In this document: positions 1-6,206 of the stretch, piece by piece | How the letters are laid out: the number at the start of each line of letters is the position of its first letter | How positions within the stretch are numbered: position 1 is the stretch's first letter | Source of the DNA: Prevotella sp. | Lineage (GTDB): Bacteria > Bacteroidota > Bacteroidia > Bacteroidales > Bacteroidaceae | Direction: 5' to 3' | NCBI GenBank assembly: GCA_022732315.1 | Contig: JAIJUV010000149.1 | Span: forward strand, 1-6,260 | DNA: 6,260 bases | Position numbers and translations under genes: made by a program | The notes under the pieces: model-generated | What the model was told of the DNA's origin: nothing | Databases searched by the model: none | What the model saw: the letters and a program-made list of their open reading frames with translations, nothing else

Positions 1-1
1 T

Positions 2-805
2 CTGAACGAGGCTCACTCACAAGGCTTGCAGTCTGTCCGTGCCCATTTCAATGTCCTGGCATGGGGCGAGGATATGGAAGAGTTGAAGCATCTTCGCAAT
101 GATGTGGGCAGTCAGTTGGCAAGCATGGAATGTGTGCCACGCCACAATACGGTGGATTGTCCGACATTATTCTGGGCAGCGATACCTGGCAACGAGGGTG
201 ATTTTCCGTCAGAGGAGAGTTTCCATACCTTCATCGAACAGGCAACCTGCCTCTTCACGGAGGAAACCAACTACATGGATTCTCCCTCACCGTTCGGCAT
301 CAAGATGGCAGACCGCATCAGTGGCAAGCCGCTGCACATAGACATCTCTGACCTGCCGATGAGGAAAGGCGTGACAACCAACCGCAACAAGTTCGTGCTC
401 GGTCCTTCGGGAAGCGGAAAGTCCTTCTTCATGAACCACCTCGTCAGACAGTATTACGAGCAAGGCACGCATGTCGTCTTGGTCGATACGGGAAATTCCT
501 ACCAGGGACTCTGCGAGATGACCAACAGAAAGACAGGCGGAAAGGACGGTATCTACTATACCTATACGGACGAGAGTCCCATCTCATTCAATCCCTTTTT
601 CACCGAGGATAAGGTCTTTGACATCGAGAAGCGAGAGAGCATCAAGACATTGCTCCTGACACTTTGGAAAAAGGACAACGAGCCTGCCACACGAGCGGAA
701 GAGGTCGCATTGTCGAATGCCGTAAATACCATCAACAATGATGTAATTACACGTACCGCCCATCAGGTAAACAGAAACTATACTTGTTATCACTATCATC
801 CATAA
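2..805 (+). pseudogene. traG: TraG conjugation ATPase, truncated at both the window edge and a cargo junction
   Basis: This is the middle part of a TraG/VirB4-like ATPase of Bacteroidales conjugative transposons, which would power the mating apparatus at the inner membrane. The frame is open from base 2 (LNEAHSQGLQSVRAHFNVL), so the gene begins upstream of the window and the TTG at 26 is not a real start. A Walker A motif, GPSGSGKS, lies at 401-424, followed by VVLVDTGNSYQGLCE, which is typical of the family. Recognisable similarity ends around RAEEVALSNAVN (near 725). The remaining codons to the stop at 803-805 read antisense through the end of the AbiH gene and mean nothing. Walker B and the rest of the C-terminal ATPase domain, several hundred residues in full-length TraG, are missing, so the product should be inactive. 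The traG bases are clearly richer in G and C than the adjoining AbiH gene. The family call is from memory of TraG sequences. Confidence 0.88.
712..749. other. Left junction between traG and the defence cargo
   Basis: TraG-like coding sequence gives way here to AT-rich sequence. The AbiH stop codon (747-749, read on the - strand) lies at the boundary, so the cargo ends almost exactly with its last gene. I see no target-site duplication shared with the right junction near 5885, no terminal inverted repeats and no transposase or integrase in the window. The exact breakpoint cannot be fixed without an intact traG for comparison. Confidence 0.6.
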
Positions 806-1653
806 AGTCATCAATGGCTTTTTTTGTTTCCCCCTTGTATTGTTCTTTTGTAAAGTGAAAATTTATTCTAATGTTTTCTCTCACTTTGGCAATATTTAAT
901 TTTGATAGTTGTTCAATATTATCTAAAATCAAATCTTTGCCGTTCTCGTCGTGTATGATAAAGTCTATCTGTTTACAATGGTTATTTTGTGAAGCACAGA
1001 ATAAAGATGTAAAATACTCTTTGTCTGACATACATAGTGAATGACCAAAAAACAAAATGCGCTCAGAAGTCAACATGTCTCTTACAAATTCCATCGAATT
1101 GTAATTGCTATGATATGATTTTTTTACGAAACCTAATCCATTAGTTATGTTTGCATCTTGAACTCCCAGTATAATATTATTTTCTTTTAGCGTTCCATGT
1201 AAATGTTTTACCGAGCTATTATTGATAGTCGGAATTCTATTAACATCTGTATAATTGTAAGAATATACATTAACCATGTTGCTTAAACGATGCAATAAAT
1301 ATATTGCACATGAACTTTCATTGATAGCTTCGTAACTTATATCAGCTAAGTAGTCGGCAATCCCTTTTTCTAATTTTTCGTATGAGCTACGGATTGTATT
1401 TTTTATTTTCTGATTTGGACAAGTCTTAAATTTTTGAACAAAATCAAGTAATGATGCCTCTACACCTCCCCCATGTTTCAAGTTGACTTTGATCTTTGAT
1501 GAATTGAAAGATATTCATATCTATATCCATACCGCAGTTCTCATCTAAAAGAGTACGAAATTGATTACTCTTTAAGAAATCTCTATAGGATGTTTTCAAG
1601 CCAAGGTCTAAATCAAAGCCATTTCCTAATATAATTGTATTTGCTGGTAACAT
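747..1653 (-). pseudogene. AbiH-family abortive infection protein, split by a one-base frameshift
   Basis: AbiH proteins are phage-defence factors, first known from lactococcal abortive infection; their mechanism is not settled. The N-terminal frame (start ATG at 1651-1653) carries the family hallmark LGNGFDLDLGLKTSYRDF. The downstream frame carries the C-terminal hallmark FFGHSLCMSDKEYFTSLF. The two halves are in different frames that overlap at 1444-1481. Dropping one G from the five-G run at 1468-1472 (CCCCC on the + strand) restores a single reading frame of 301 residues, reading ETWGGVEASLLDFVQKF across the join, which suits the W-x-x-[hydrophobic]-E pattern of the family. As written, translation from the ATG stops after 69 residues. 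The gene begins 17 bp after the methyltransferase stop and is probably the third gene of that operon. It is much more AT-rich than its neighbours. A sequencing error, a true null mutation or switching at the G run are all possible. Confidence 0.85.
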
Positions 1654-1670
1654 AATGTCTTTACTACTTT

Positions 1671-3038
1671 CTAAATTCTATCTTTTAATATTAAAGCAAT
1701 GTTCTCAACTATGCCTGTCACAAGTGCATTTCCCATGAGGAATGCACGACGCAAGTCAGACGAGCCAAAAGTATGGTTGTCGGGGAACATATTCAAGCGT
1801 TCCAATTCTACAGGTACAAGTCTGCGATAACGACCGCTCTCTGTCTTGATGATATGCTTGAAGCGTGAAGGACCGGCACCGCCTTCGCCCGTAATGATGG
1901 TTCTTGAAGCGCGGTCGAGATAGTCAGGGAAAGCCATTGCTCCCTCGCTATAATTATACTCAAAACCTGTGGTCTTGTTGGTGCGCTTTAATGACTTCGA
2001 GCCTTTCTGATACTCCCACTTAGGCAAATCCTCATCAGAAATGAAAAACTCATTAGGCACAGTCATTTCATCTACAAGCACATCGCCAAGTGTGAGATAA
2101 GGACCATCGTACTTGGGTAGTGTGTCAAGTGTATAGACTTTGCCATTTGCCATTACGCCAGAGTTTTTGAACGGACTGTCCTTTTTGCCTTTATTAAAGT
2201 TGTCAGAAACCTCTGCAATATCATCGCTTATGTCAAAAGAGTTTGTCTTGCCGTCTTTCTCTTGGCAATTGAAAGCCTGTGGCATAATGCCTTCTTGAAG
2301 AATCCAATCAAACTTATTGCTCAACTTTTCAAATTGCGCAGCAAGTTGTGTGCCTTTGTGATAAGCTACCATATAGGTACGACGACGGCGTTGTGGCATT
2401 CCATAGTCAGCAGCGTTGATGATGCGCCATTCCACAATGTAACCGAGGCTTGACAAAGAAGAAAGAATGATGGCAAAGTCTCGACCACGCTGTTTGGCTG
2501 GCGAGTTGAGAAGACGATCAACGTTTTCCAACATCAGATAGTCTGGACGCTTGTCACCTTTCTCTTTCAAAATACGATAGATTTGCCACCATAGCACACC
2601 TTTCTTGCCCTCAATACCACCAGAGCGTTGCAAAGTTGTAGCAACGGAATAATCTTGACAAGGGAAACCACCGCAAAGCAAGTCGCTGTCAGGTATTTCT
2701 TCTGTTGGTACGGTTGCTATATCTTCGTTGGAATGGCCTTCAGCCCCAAAGTGTCTGCAATAGATGATGCTTGCATCTTGGCGTTTGGTCGATGGCTCCC
2801 ATTGGTTGCTCCAAATCGTTTTGAAGTGCTTCGAAGCACGTTCTAATCCTATTCTAAAGCCACCGACTCCAGCAAACAACTCTACTACTTTTATGTCGTT
2901 TACCTCTATTTCGGGACGAATATTATCAAACAATCCAAGTTCTCTTACTCGCTGATGTGTCGTGTTGGAATATCTTGCGATAGGGTCGCATAACACCCAA
3001 TTACCCTCCATTTCTATATCTTTTATCTTATAGCTCAT
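1671..3038 (-). CDS. DNA (cytosine-5) methyltransferase, Sau3AI type (expected target GATC)
   Basis: This cytosolic enzyme should transfer a methyl group from S-adenosylmethionine to carbon 5 of cytosine, protecting host DNA from the endonuclease encoded just upstream. Of 455 residues, the C5-methyltransferase motifs appear in order: motif I FAGVGGFRIGLE (55-66), motif IV GGFPCQDYS with catalytic Cys127 (123-131), motif VI ENV (171-173), motif VIII QRRRR (216-220), motif IX around RRLVPVELERLNMFPDN (405-421) and motif X GNALV (436-440). The target-recognition region is about 235-375. The set is complete and the enzyme looks active. Its ATG overlaps the end of the endonuclease gene by 11 bp, pointing to translational coupling. 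Target GATC is inferred from the Sau3AI-like partner, not read from the recognition domain. The extended N-terminus before motif I (about 50 residues) is longer than in minimal enzymes such as M.HhaI. Confidence 0.95.
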   Translation of the reverse strand: MSYKIKDIEMEGNWVLCDPIARYSNTTHQRVRELGLFDNIRPEIEVNDIKVVELFAGVGGFRIGLERASKHFKTIWSNQWEPSTKRQDASIIYCRHFGAEGHSNEDIATVPTEEIPDSDLLCGGFPCQDYSVATTLQRSGGIEGKKGVLWWQIYRILKEKGDKRPDYLMLENVDRLLNSPAKQRGRDFAIILSSLSSLGYIVEWRIINAADYGMPQRRRRTYMVAYHKGTQLAAQFEKLSNKFDWILQEGIMPQAFNCQEKDGKTNSFDISDDIAEVSDNFNKGKKDSPFKNSGVMANGKVYTLDTLPKYDGPYLTLGDVLVDEMTVPNEFFISDEDLPKWEYQKGSKSLKRTNKTTGFEYNYSEGAMAFPDYLDRASRTIITGEGGAGPSRFKHIIKTESGRYRRLVPVELERLNMFPDNHTFGSSDLRRAFLMGNALVTGIVENIALILKDRI

Positions 3039-4440
3039 TTTCTATGATGTTCTTTACATATTTCTGATTAAACCAATAACAATACTTCTTGACCATACCT
3101 CCATTAGGATTCTCTGTCATATCGTCTGCAACTCTTGCCTTTGGACGGACATGGAAGTTCTGGTCATCCTTTGCACTCCAAAAATATTGTGGAGCTATAT
3201 GATTATCCAACACATTTTGGCGAATGTTATTCCAATATTGTTGAGCCACTTGTAGGTCTTCCTGTGGCATAGTCCAAAAGGCAACCTTTTCCAACTTGTA
3301 CTCAGGTTCTGTCTTTCCACTTGGTAATTGTAATACATTATCCGTTTCACGGAATATAACGAACAAAAAACGATTAGTGAAAAGTTCGTATAGTCTCGAA
3401 TCTGTCCATTCCTCGCAATCGAAAACTTCTTGATAGTCTATGTTCTCAAAAGACATGGCTTCCTTTATCGAACCTGTTTTCTTTACTCGAATAGTTTTCA
3501 TTGTTAAACCTGACTTCTCAAACTCTTCCGACTTGTTCACATTGCTTACGTTTCCTTTTCCAGCAATCGTATTCGAAATGATGAAGTACTTTGACTTAGA
3601 GTTGGATGGTTCGATACCTAACATATTACATATTTGTCGATAAGTCTTGCCACAATATTTCTTGAAACGCCCCAACAAAATTTCGTCAACGGATTTGTTT
3701 TTCAGTTCTTTGACAGAGAACATCGTTTCCATTGATGGTTGCGGAAGTTCATAATTGCAATAAGCACCGTCTTGACTGTTTTTCTTAACTTCGTCAAGCA
3801 CGATGCGCATATAGGCTGTTTTCAAACTCCATGCGCGGCGAGGTGCGCCCATCTCGTTGTTATGCTGCGGCATCAACGAGTCGCCCTTTTGTCCCTTTCG
3901 GCAAGCACCAAGATACATCGTATCACCTTCCGACAAGGTATGTGCTTGTCCGTTTCTTATCTTCGTAATGATGGTGTCGTAATCCTTACGGATAATCAAC
4001 AGGTCTTTCTCTGGTATTTTCCACAATACAGCGAAAATGAATTGCAAGTCGAGCTTTGAAACCTTTGAATTGTGCAGATAAAACATGATGAGCATTATCA
4101 GACATTTCTGATAGAAATGAGACTCCTCGAATGTTTTATTCCAATCAGCCGTATAGTTTATCATGCTGCAAACAAGTCTCTCTTTTATCAGCAGTTCTTT
4201 CTTGGCAGATTCTTTCAGCGGAGTGCACTTCAATTCTGCATTCACAAAAGCAAAGTCAGCTTCTTGGCGAGAATTGAGGTCATATTTGAAGAACAGTTCT
4301 TCCACAAGTTGTCCTAAACTGCCTTTGCCTTTATGTTCTTCTGCATCTGGAGCAAAGTCACGCAGGCACTTGTTCACCAACTGCTTGCTGTAATTGAATA
4401 TGGACAAAATGTCCTTTTCGTTGTATGGTAGGTTCGTCAT
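3028..4440 (-). CDS. Sau3AI/MutH-type type II restriction endonuclease (expected target GATC)
   Basis: This enzyme should cut unmethylated incoming DNA at GATC. The 470 residues match the two-domain plan of Sau3AI. The N-terminal MutH-like catalytic domain has KGKGSLGQLVEELFF (37-51), then the active-site pattern D62-x6-E69-L-K71 (in ADFAFVNAELKCTPL) and KERLV (86-90). The spacing D-x6-E-x-K is the one seen in MutH. A second, C-terminal half (about 255-440) contains KTYRQIC, KTIRV and EAMSF and ends with FHVRPKA. In Sau3AI this half is a catalytically dead MutH-like domain used for DNA binding and allosteric control. The gene is first in the cluster and is followed, with an 11-bp overlap, by its methyltransferase. 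The start ATG at 4438-4440 gives the expected N-terminus but has no strong ribosome-binding sequence. By eye the gene itself contains no GATC. Family call is strong; sequence specificity is inferred from the family. Confidence 0.93.
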   Translation of the reverse strand: MTNLPYNEKDILSIFNYSKQLVNKCLRDFAPDAEEHKGKGSLGQLVEELFFKYDLNSRQEADFAFVNAELKCTPLKESAKKELLIKERLVCSMINYTADWNKTFEESHFYQKCLIMLIMFYLHNSKVSKLDLQFIFAVLWKIPEKDLLIIRKDYDTIITKIRNGQAHTLSEGDTMYLGACRKGQKGDSLMPQHNNEMGAPRRAWSLKTAYMRIVLDEVKKNSQDGAYCNYELPQPSMETMFSVKELKNKSVDEILLGRFKKYCGKTYRQICNMLGIEPSNSKSKYFIISNTIAGKGNVSNVNKSEEFEKSGLTMKTIRVKKTGSIKEAMSFENIDYQEVFDCEEWTDSRLYELFTNRFLFVIFRETDNVLQLPSGKTEPEYKLEKVAFWTMPQEDLQVAQQYWNNIRQNVLDNHIAPQYFWSAKDDQNFHVRPKARVADDMTENPNGGMVKKYCYWFNQKYVKNIIENEL

Positions 4441-4467
4441 TTGCCTGTTTATCTATTCTTTTTTTAT

Positions 4468-4485
4468 CCCCTCGAATTCGATGGG
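4468..4485. promoter_or_regulatory. Interrupted palindrome upstream of the restriction operon, possible operator
   Basis: The sequence reads CCC-C-TCGAATTCGA-T-GGG. It is a perfect 10-bp palindrome flanked by matching CCC/GGG with one mismatched pair. It begins 28 bp before the endonuclease start codon, in the leader or promoter zone of the operon. Such a site could bind a dimeric regulator. No control protein gene is seen in the window, although the methyltransferase itself could serve, as some C5 methyltransferases do. I could not identify a convincing Bacteroidales promoter (TTTG and TAnnTTTG) here. On the + strand it is followed by a T-rich stretch, so a terminator for transcription entering from the left is an alternative. 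Confidence 0.35.
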
Positions 4486-4539
4486 TTAAATTTTTATCTT
4501 ATTTCTCCAATTGTATCGAAATCGGTACTTTTTACCACA

Positions 4540-4576
4540 TTCAATGCTGCCCTCTTATCCAGAAAGCAGCATTGAA
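4540..4576. terminator. Inverted repeat with 11-bp perfect arms after the DUF6261 gene
   Basis: Arms TTCAATGCTGC (4540-4550) and GCAGCATTGAA (4566-4576) are perfect complements around a 15-nt loop. The stem starts 19 bp beyond the DUF6261 stop codon, the right place to end that transcript. However, on the - strand the stem is not followed by a U run. The T-rich run (ATCTTTGTTTTAT) lies on the + strand side, so classic intrinsic termination would work better for + strand transcription. It may also act as a 3' stabilising hairpin. Confidence 0.45.
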
Positions 4577-4595
4577 ATCTTTGTTTTATAAACTA

Positions 4596-5420
4596 TCAGC
4601 CTTCAATCTCTACTTTATCTCCCGATGAAGACCCGCCACCGCTTGGTTTAGAGCCACCACTTGACGGTTTGTTACCATTATCAGGAGTTGTTACCGAAGA
4701 ACTGCCCGAAGTGGATGGTGTTTTGGCTTTTTGCCCGATAACCTCACGCTTATAATGGGTGACTTCTGTGTTCACATAGTCGATGAAAGCGGTGTAATCC
4801 TTTTCACCAAAGACGAGCGCAAGGGCGTTTACCATTTTTACCAAAGCACGGTAAGCGTCATCACTTGCTGTACGAGCAGTTTTTAATGCTCCAACAGTTA
4901 TACCTATTTTCTCGTTGGTGCGCTGCAAGGTAAGAGTTCTTACACGCTCGTTTGCTTCCTTCAAGTTGGTAACGAATGCTGTTAAGCCCAACTTTGCTAC
5001 CTGTGCAGCGTACTTATCTTCAAGGTCGGAAATGAAGTTGACCAAAAGACCTGTCTCTTTGTCAAGTTGATCGGCTGTATTAATCTTGTAGTCCTTGATG
5101 TGCTGGGAAAGAATCTTTGCAGCCTGTGCCATGTCTGCAATAGGCATGGCGAGGAAGCCTTCAACTGCTTTCTTGTAGCCAGCATAAAGGGCATCACGGT
5201 CGTTGTCAGCTTTGGCTATCTCATCAGTCAAGAGACTTTTCTGTGAAATCTTCAAGGCTTCGTCCTCTGCTGCAACGGCAGCCTTAAAATTACTGACAAG
5301 TTCCGATGCCTTGCCTTTGACAGCAGTGTCTGCTTCTGCACGTGCAAGAATGTTACTTACAAACGTGAAATGCGCACCGTTATTCATGCGCTGAATGTTG
5401 ATGTCGTAAATCTCTTTCAT
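4596..5420 (-). CDS. DUF6261-family helical protein next to a palindrome array
   Basis: This is a 274-residue protein that I recognise as DUF6261-like, a family common in Bacteroidales and without known function. There is no signal peptide or membrane segment, so it is probably cytoplasmic. Residues 1-230 are rich in Ala, Lys, Glu and Leu with heptad-like spacing (for example AELVSNF-type and DLEDKYAAQVAKLGLTAFV segments), suggesting a long helical bundle or coiled coil. The stretch DDAYRALVKMVNALALVFGE (187-206) is the part most typical of the family. Residues about 234-268 form a low-complexity tail of Ser, Gly, Pro and Thr, ending in the acidic DKVEIEG. The ATG at 5418-5420 gives the expected N-terminus (MKEIYDINIQRMNNGAH) and lacks a Shine-Dalgarno sequence. 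Upstream lie a palindrome with the same core as the neighbouring array and then the array itself, so the protein is a candidate binder of those repeats. That link is inference from position only. Confidence 0.8.
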   Translation of the reverse strand: MKEIYDINIQRMNNGAHFTFVSNILARAEADTAVKGKASELVSNFKAAVAAEDEALKISQKSLLTDEIAKADNDRDALYAGYKKAVEGFLAMPIADMAQAAKILSQHIKDYKINTADQLDKETGLLVNFISDLEDKYAAQVAKLGLTAFVTNLKEANERVRTLTLQRTNEKIGITVGALKTARTASDDAYRALVKMVNALALVFGEKDYTAFIDYVNTEVTHYKREVIGQKAKTPSTSGSSSVTTPDNGNKPSSGGSKPSGGGSSSGDKVEIEG

Positions 5421-5472
5421 GATGTTAAGGATTTAAATTTGACAAATCGTTTTGTGCATCGTCGGATTTCTC

Positions 5473-5484
5473 CGATTGCAATCG
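5473..5484. promoter_or_regulatory. Solo palindrome CGATTGCAATCG ahead of DUF6261, possible operator
   Basis: This perfect 12-bp palindrome shares the 10-bp core GATTGCAATC with the array palindromes (TTGATTGCAATCAA). It lies 53-64 bp upstream of the DUF6261 start codon. Its centre (5478.5) is not in the 41/42-bp register of the array. It is followed on the + strand by GATATAAAAATA, similar to the CATATAAAAGTA found in array unit 5705-5746 but closer to the palindrome. If the proposed promoter is right, the palindrome would fall at the transcription start, a typical place for autoregulation. Confidence 0.45.
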
Positions 5485-5516
5485 CTAAGATATAAAAATA
5501 AACGAGAAAACGGCAA
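5485..5516 (-). promoter_or_regulatory. Weak candidate promoter for DUF6261
   Basis: On the - strand, TTGC (5513-5516) is separated by 20 nt from TATCTTAG (5485-5492). This resembles the Bacteroidales pattern TTTG, about 19-20 nt, TAnnTTTG with one mismatch in the second box and two in the first. It is offered only because the spacing and place are suitable. No better match is seen between the array and the gene. Confidence 0.22.
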
Positions 5517-5621
5517 CCTTATTGCGAAAAATTGGCAATCTTGCGAGAAAAAGATGGTTTTTGACTGTTGAAATCTATTTCGCTACTCGTTTTGGGGGAT
5601 TTTTGGTACAAGAAGTATCAA
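5493..5621. other. Gene-free leader between DUF6261 promoter area and the array
   Basis: No convincing coding sequence lies here. At 5504-5550 an imperfect tandem repeat of about 20-22 bp can be seen: GAGAAAACGGCAACCTT, then GCGAAAAATTGGCAATCTT, then GCGAGAAAAA. The rest, including TTTTGGGGGATTTTTGG around 5590-5606, is AT-rich with runs of T. It may hold a leader or promoter for transcription through the array, but no clear box is visible. Confidence 0.35.
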
Positions 5622-5884
5622 GGGATAGTAATCAACAGGGGATTTTATATTTTGTGGACAAAGAAACTTGAATCAAAACCTCCAACAGCTCTTAAAAGTA
5701 ACCATTGATTGCAATCAACAGTCCCAACGACATATAAAAGTAGGTGTTGATCGCAATCAATGGCTTCAATGAAGCTAAAAGTGGCTGGTGATTGTAATCA
5801 ATACCTCCAACCGACATCAAAAGTAGAAATATTTTCTAATCAACGGCTTAACGACATTCAAAAGTAGCTGTTGATTGCAATCAA
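5622..5884. repeat. Tandem array of 41/42-bp units with palindrome TTGATTGCAATCAA
   Basis: The AATCAA end of the palindrome recurs at 5635, 5676, 5718, 5760, 5801, 5843 and 5884, giving spacings of 41, 42, 42, 41, 42 and 41 bp. The 14-bp palindromes are perfect at 5705-5718 and 5871-5884, one change off at 5747-5760, and weaker at 5788-5801, 5830-5843, 5663-5676 and 5622-5635. Between palindromes are 27-28 bp with their own conserved parts: a CCAACGACAT-like block, then AAAAGTAG (AAAAGTGG in one unit) at a fixed place, 17-18 bases after the palindrome in the five best units. The first unit (5622-5662) lacks these blocks. The mean period is about 41.7 bp, close to four turns of DNA, so all palindromes would face the same side. 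Drift between units shows an old array. Possible roles are a binding platform for a dimeric protein such as the adjacent DUF6261 product, an iteron-like element, or a recombination site. Confidence 0.9.
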
Positions 5885-5898
5885 GCCTATGGGCATCG
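5871..5898. other. Right junction: last array palindrome meets traQ
   Basis: The final, perfect palindrome (5871-5884) is followed directly by sequence encoding MGIEIRCELK, which is TraQ-like from about IEIRCEL onward. Only about 4-13 bases separate the end of the repeat from recognisable traQ. The cargo therefore ends at, or within a few bases of, a palindrome copy, and the rest of that unit (the CCAACGACAT and AAAAGTAG blocks) is absent. This makes the palindrome itself a candidate breakpoint. Confidence 0.55.
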
Positions 5899-6206
5899 AA
5901 ATCCGCTGCGAGTTGAAGGCGGAGGGAAAGTTTGACGGCACCATCTATACCATCCGCTATTTTCAGCATGACGGAAAAGGCTCGCTGAGAATGGAGAACG
6001 GAACGGTGTTCCTGCCAAACGACCGCTATCTGTTGGAGAACGAGAAGTTCCGTCTTTACTATACTTCGGCAAGTACGGAGACACAGACGCTGACCGTGGT
6101 GGTGGAGGACAACTTCGGCAAGTCATACGAAATGGAATTCTGTTTCAACGATACTGATGAGGAGGAAGAGTTTGCGAGAAGTGCCAACAAACTCGGTAGC
6201 GTATGA
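5889..6206 (+). pseudogene. traQ: TraQ (DUF3872-like) transfer protein, 5' end missing
   Basis: The frame carries the conserved part of TraQ of Bacteroidales conjugative transposons: IEIRCELKAEGKFDGTIYTIRYFQ, then NDRYLLENEKFRLYYTSAS and VVVEDNFGKSYEMEF, a small beta-sandwich domain. Full-length TraQ starts with a lipoprotein-type signal peptide and a short linker of about 40 residues that place it in the cell envelope. Both are gone here, replaced by the array. The ATG at 5889-5891 and a TTG at 5871 within the last palindrome are the only in-frame starts near the join, and neither would give an exported protein. The frame ends at TGA 6204-6206, overlapping the next gene by ATGA as in an intact transfer operon. 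The role of TraQ in transfer is not well defined. Confidence 0.8.

Larger units (their letters stand above)
726..5884. mobile_element. Cargo block replacing traG 3' end to traQ 5' end
   Basis: This stretch of about 5.1 kb holds the restriction-modification genes, AbiH, DUF6261 and the palindrome array. All its genes are on the - strand, while both flanks are + strand transfer genes. It sits between a traG with no 3' end and a traQ with no 5' end. In CTnDOT-type elements these genes are separated by traH through traP, so the block appears to have replaced those genes rather than simply split one. No recombinase is encoded here, so it is called a mobile or exchanged block only from its boundaries and gene content. 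It may have arrived in more than one step: the restriction cluster and the DUF6261-array unit are separated by a 155-bp spacer and differ in character. Confidence 0.5.

Noticed and set aside
26..805. Complete 259-residue ATPase from TTG 26
   Set aside because: The frame is open to the window edge with TraG-like residues before 26, and the end is a chance readthrough into foreign DNA.
747..1481. Separate gene starting at TTG 1481 for the AbiH C-terminal half
   Set aside because: It lacks the family N-terminus, which sits immediately upstream in another frame. One broken gene explains both parts better than two genes.
3739..4393. Several + strand open frames opposite the endonuclease gene
   Set aside because: They are shadows of a well-supported - strand gene and show no recognisable domain.
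5622..5884. CRISPR array
   Set aside because: The regular period suggests it, but the conserved palindrome is only 14 bp and varies, the spacers share sequence with one another, and no cas gene is present.
5622..5884. Iteron-type plasmid replication origin
   Set aside because: Units are about twice the usual iteron length, and there is no Rep protein, DnaA box cluster or AT-rich unwinding block that I can recognise.
700..5900. Insertion sequence or integrase with target duplication at the cargo ends
   Set aside because: No transposase or recombinase frame, terminal inverted repeat or matching flanking duplication could be found at the two junctions.
5887..6126. Open frame on the - strand opposite traQ
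   Set aside because: Its product is Pro/Ser/Arg-rich without family features, and the + strand frame shows clear TraQ similarity.
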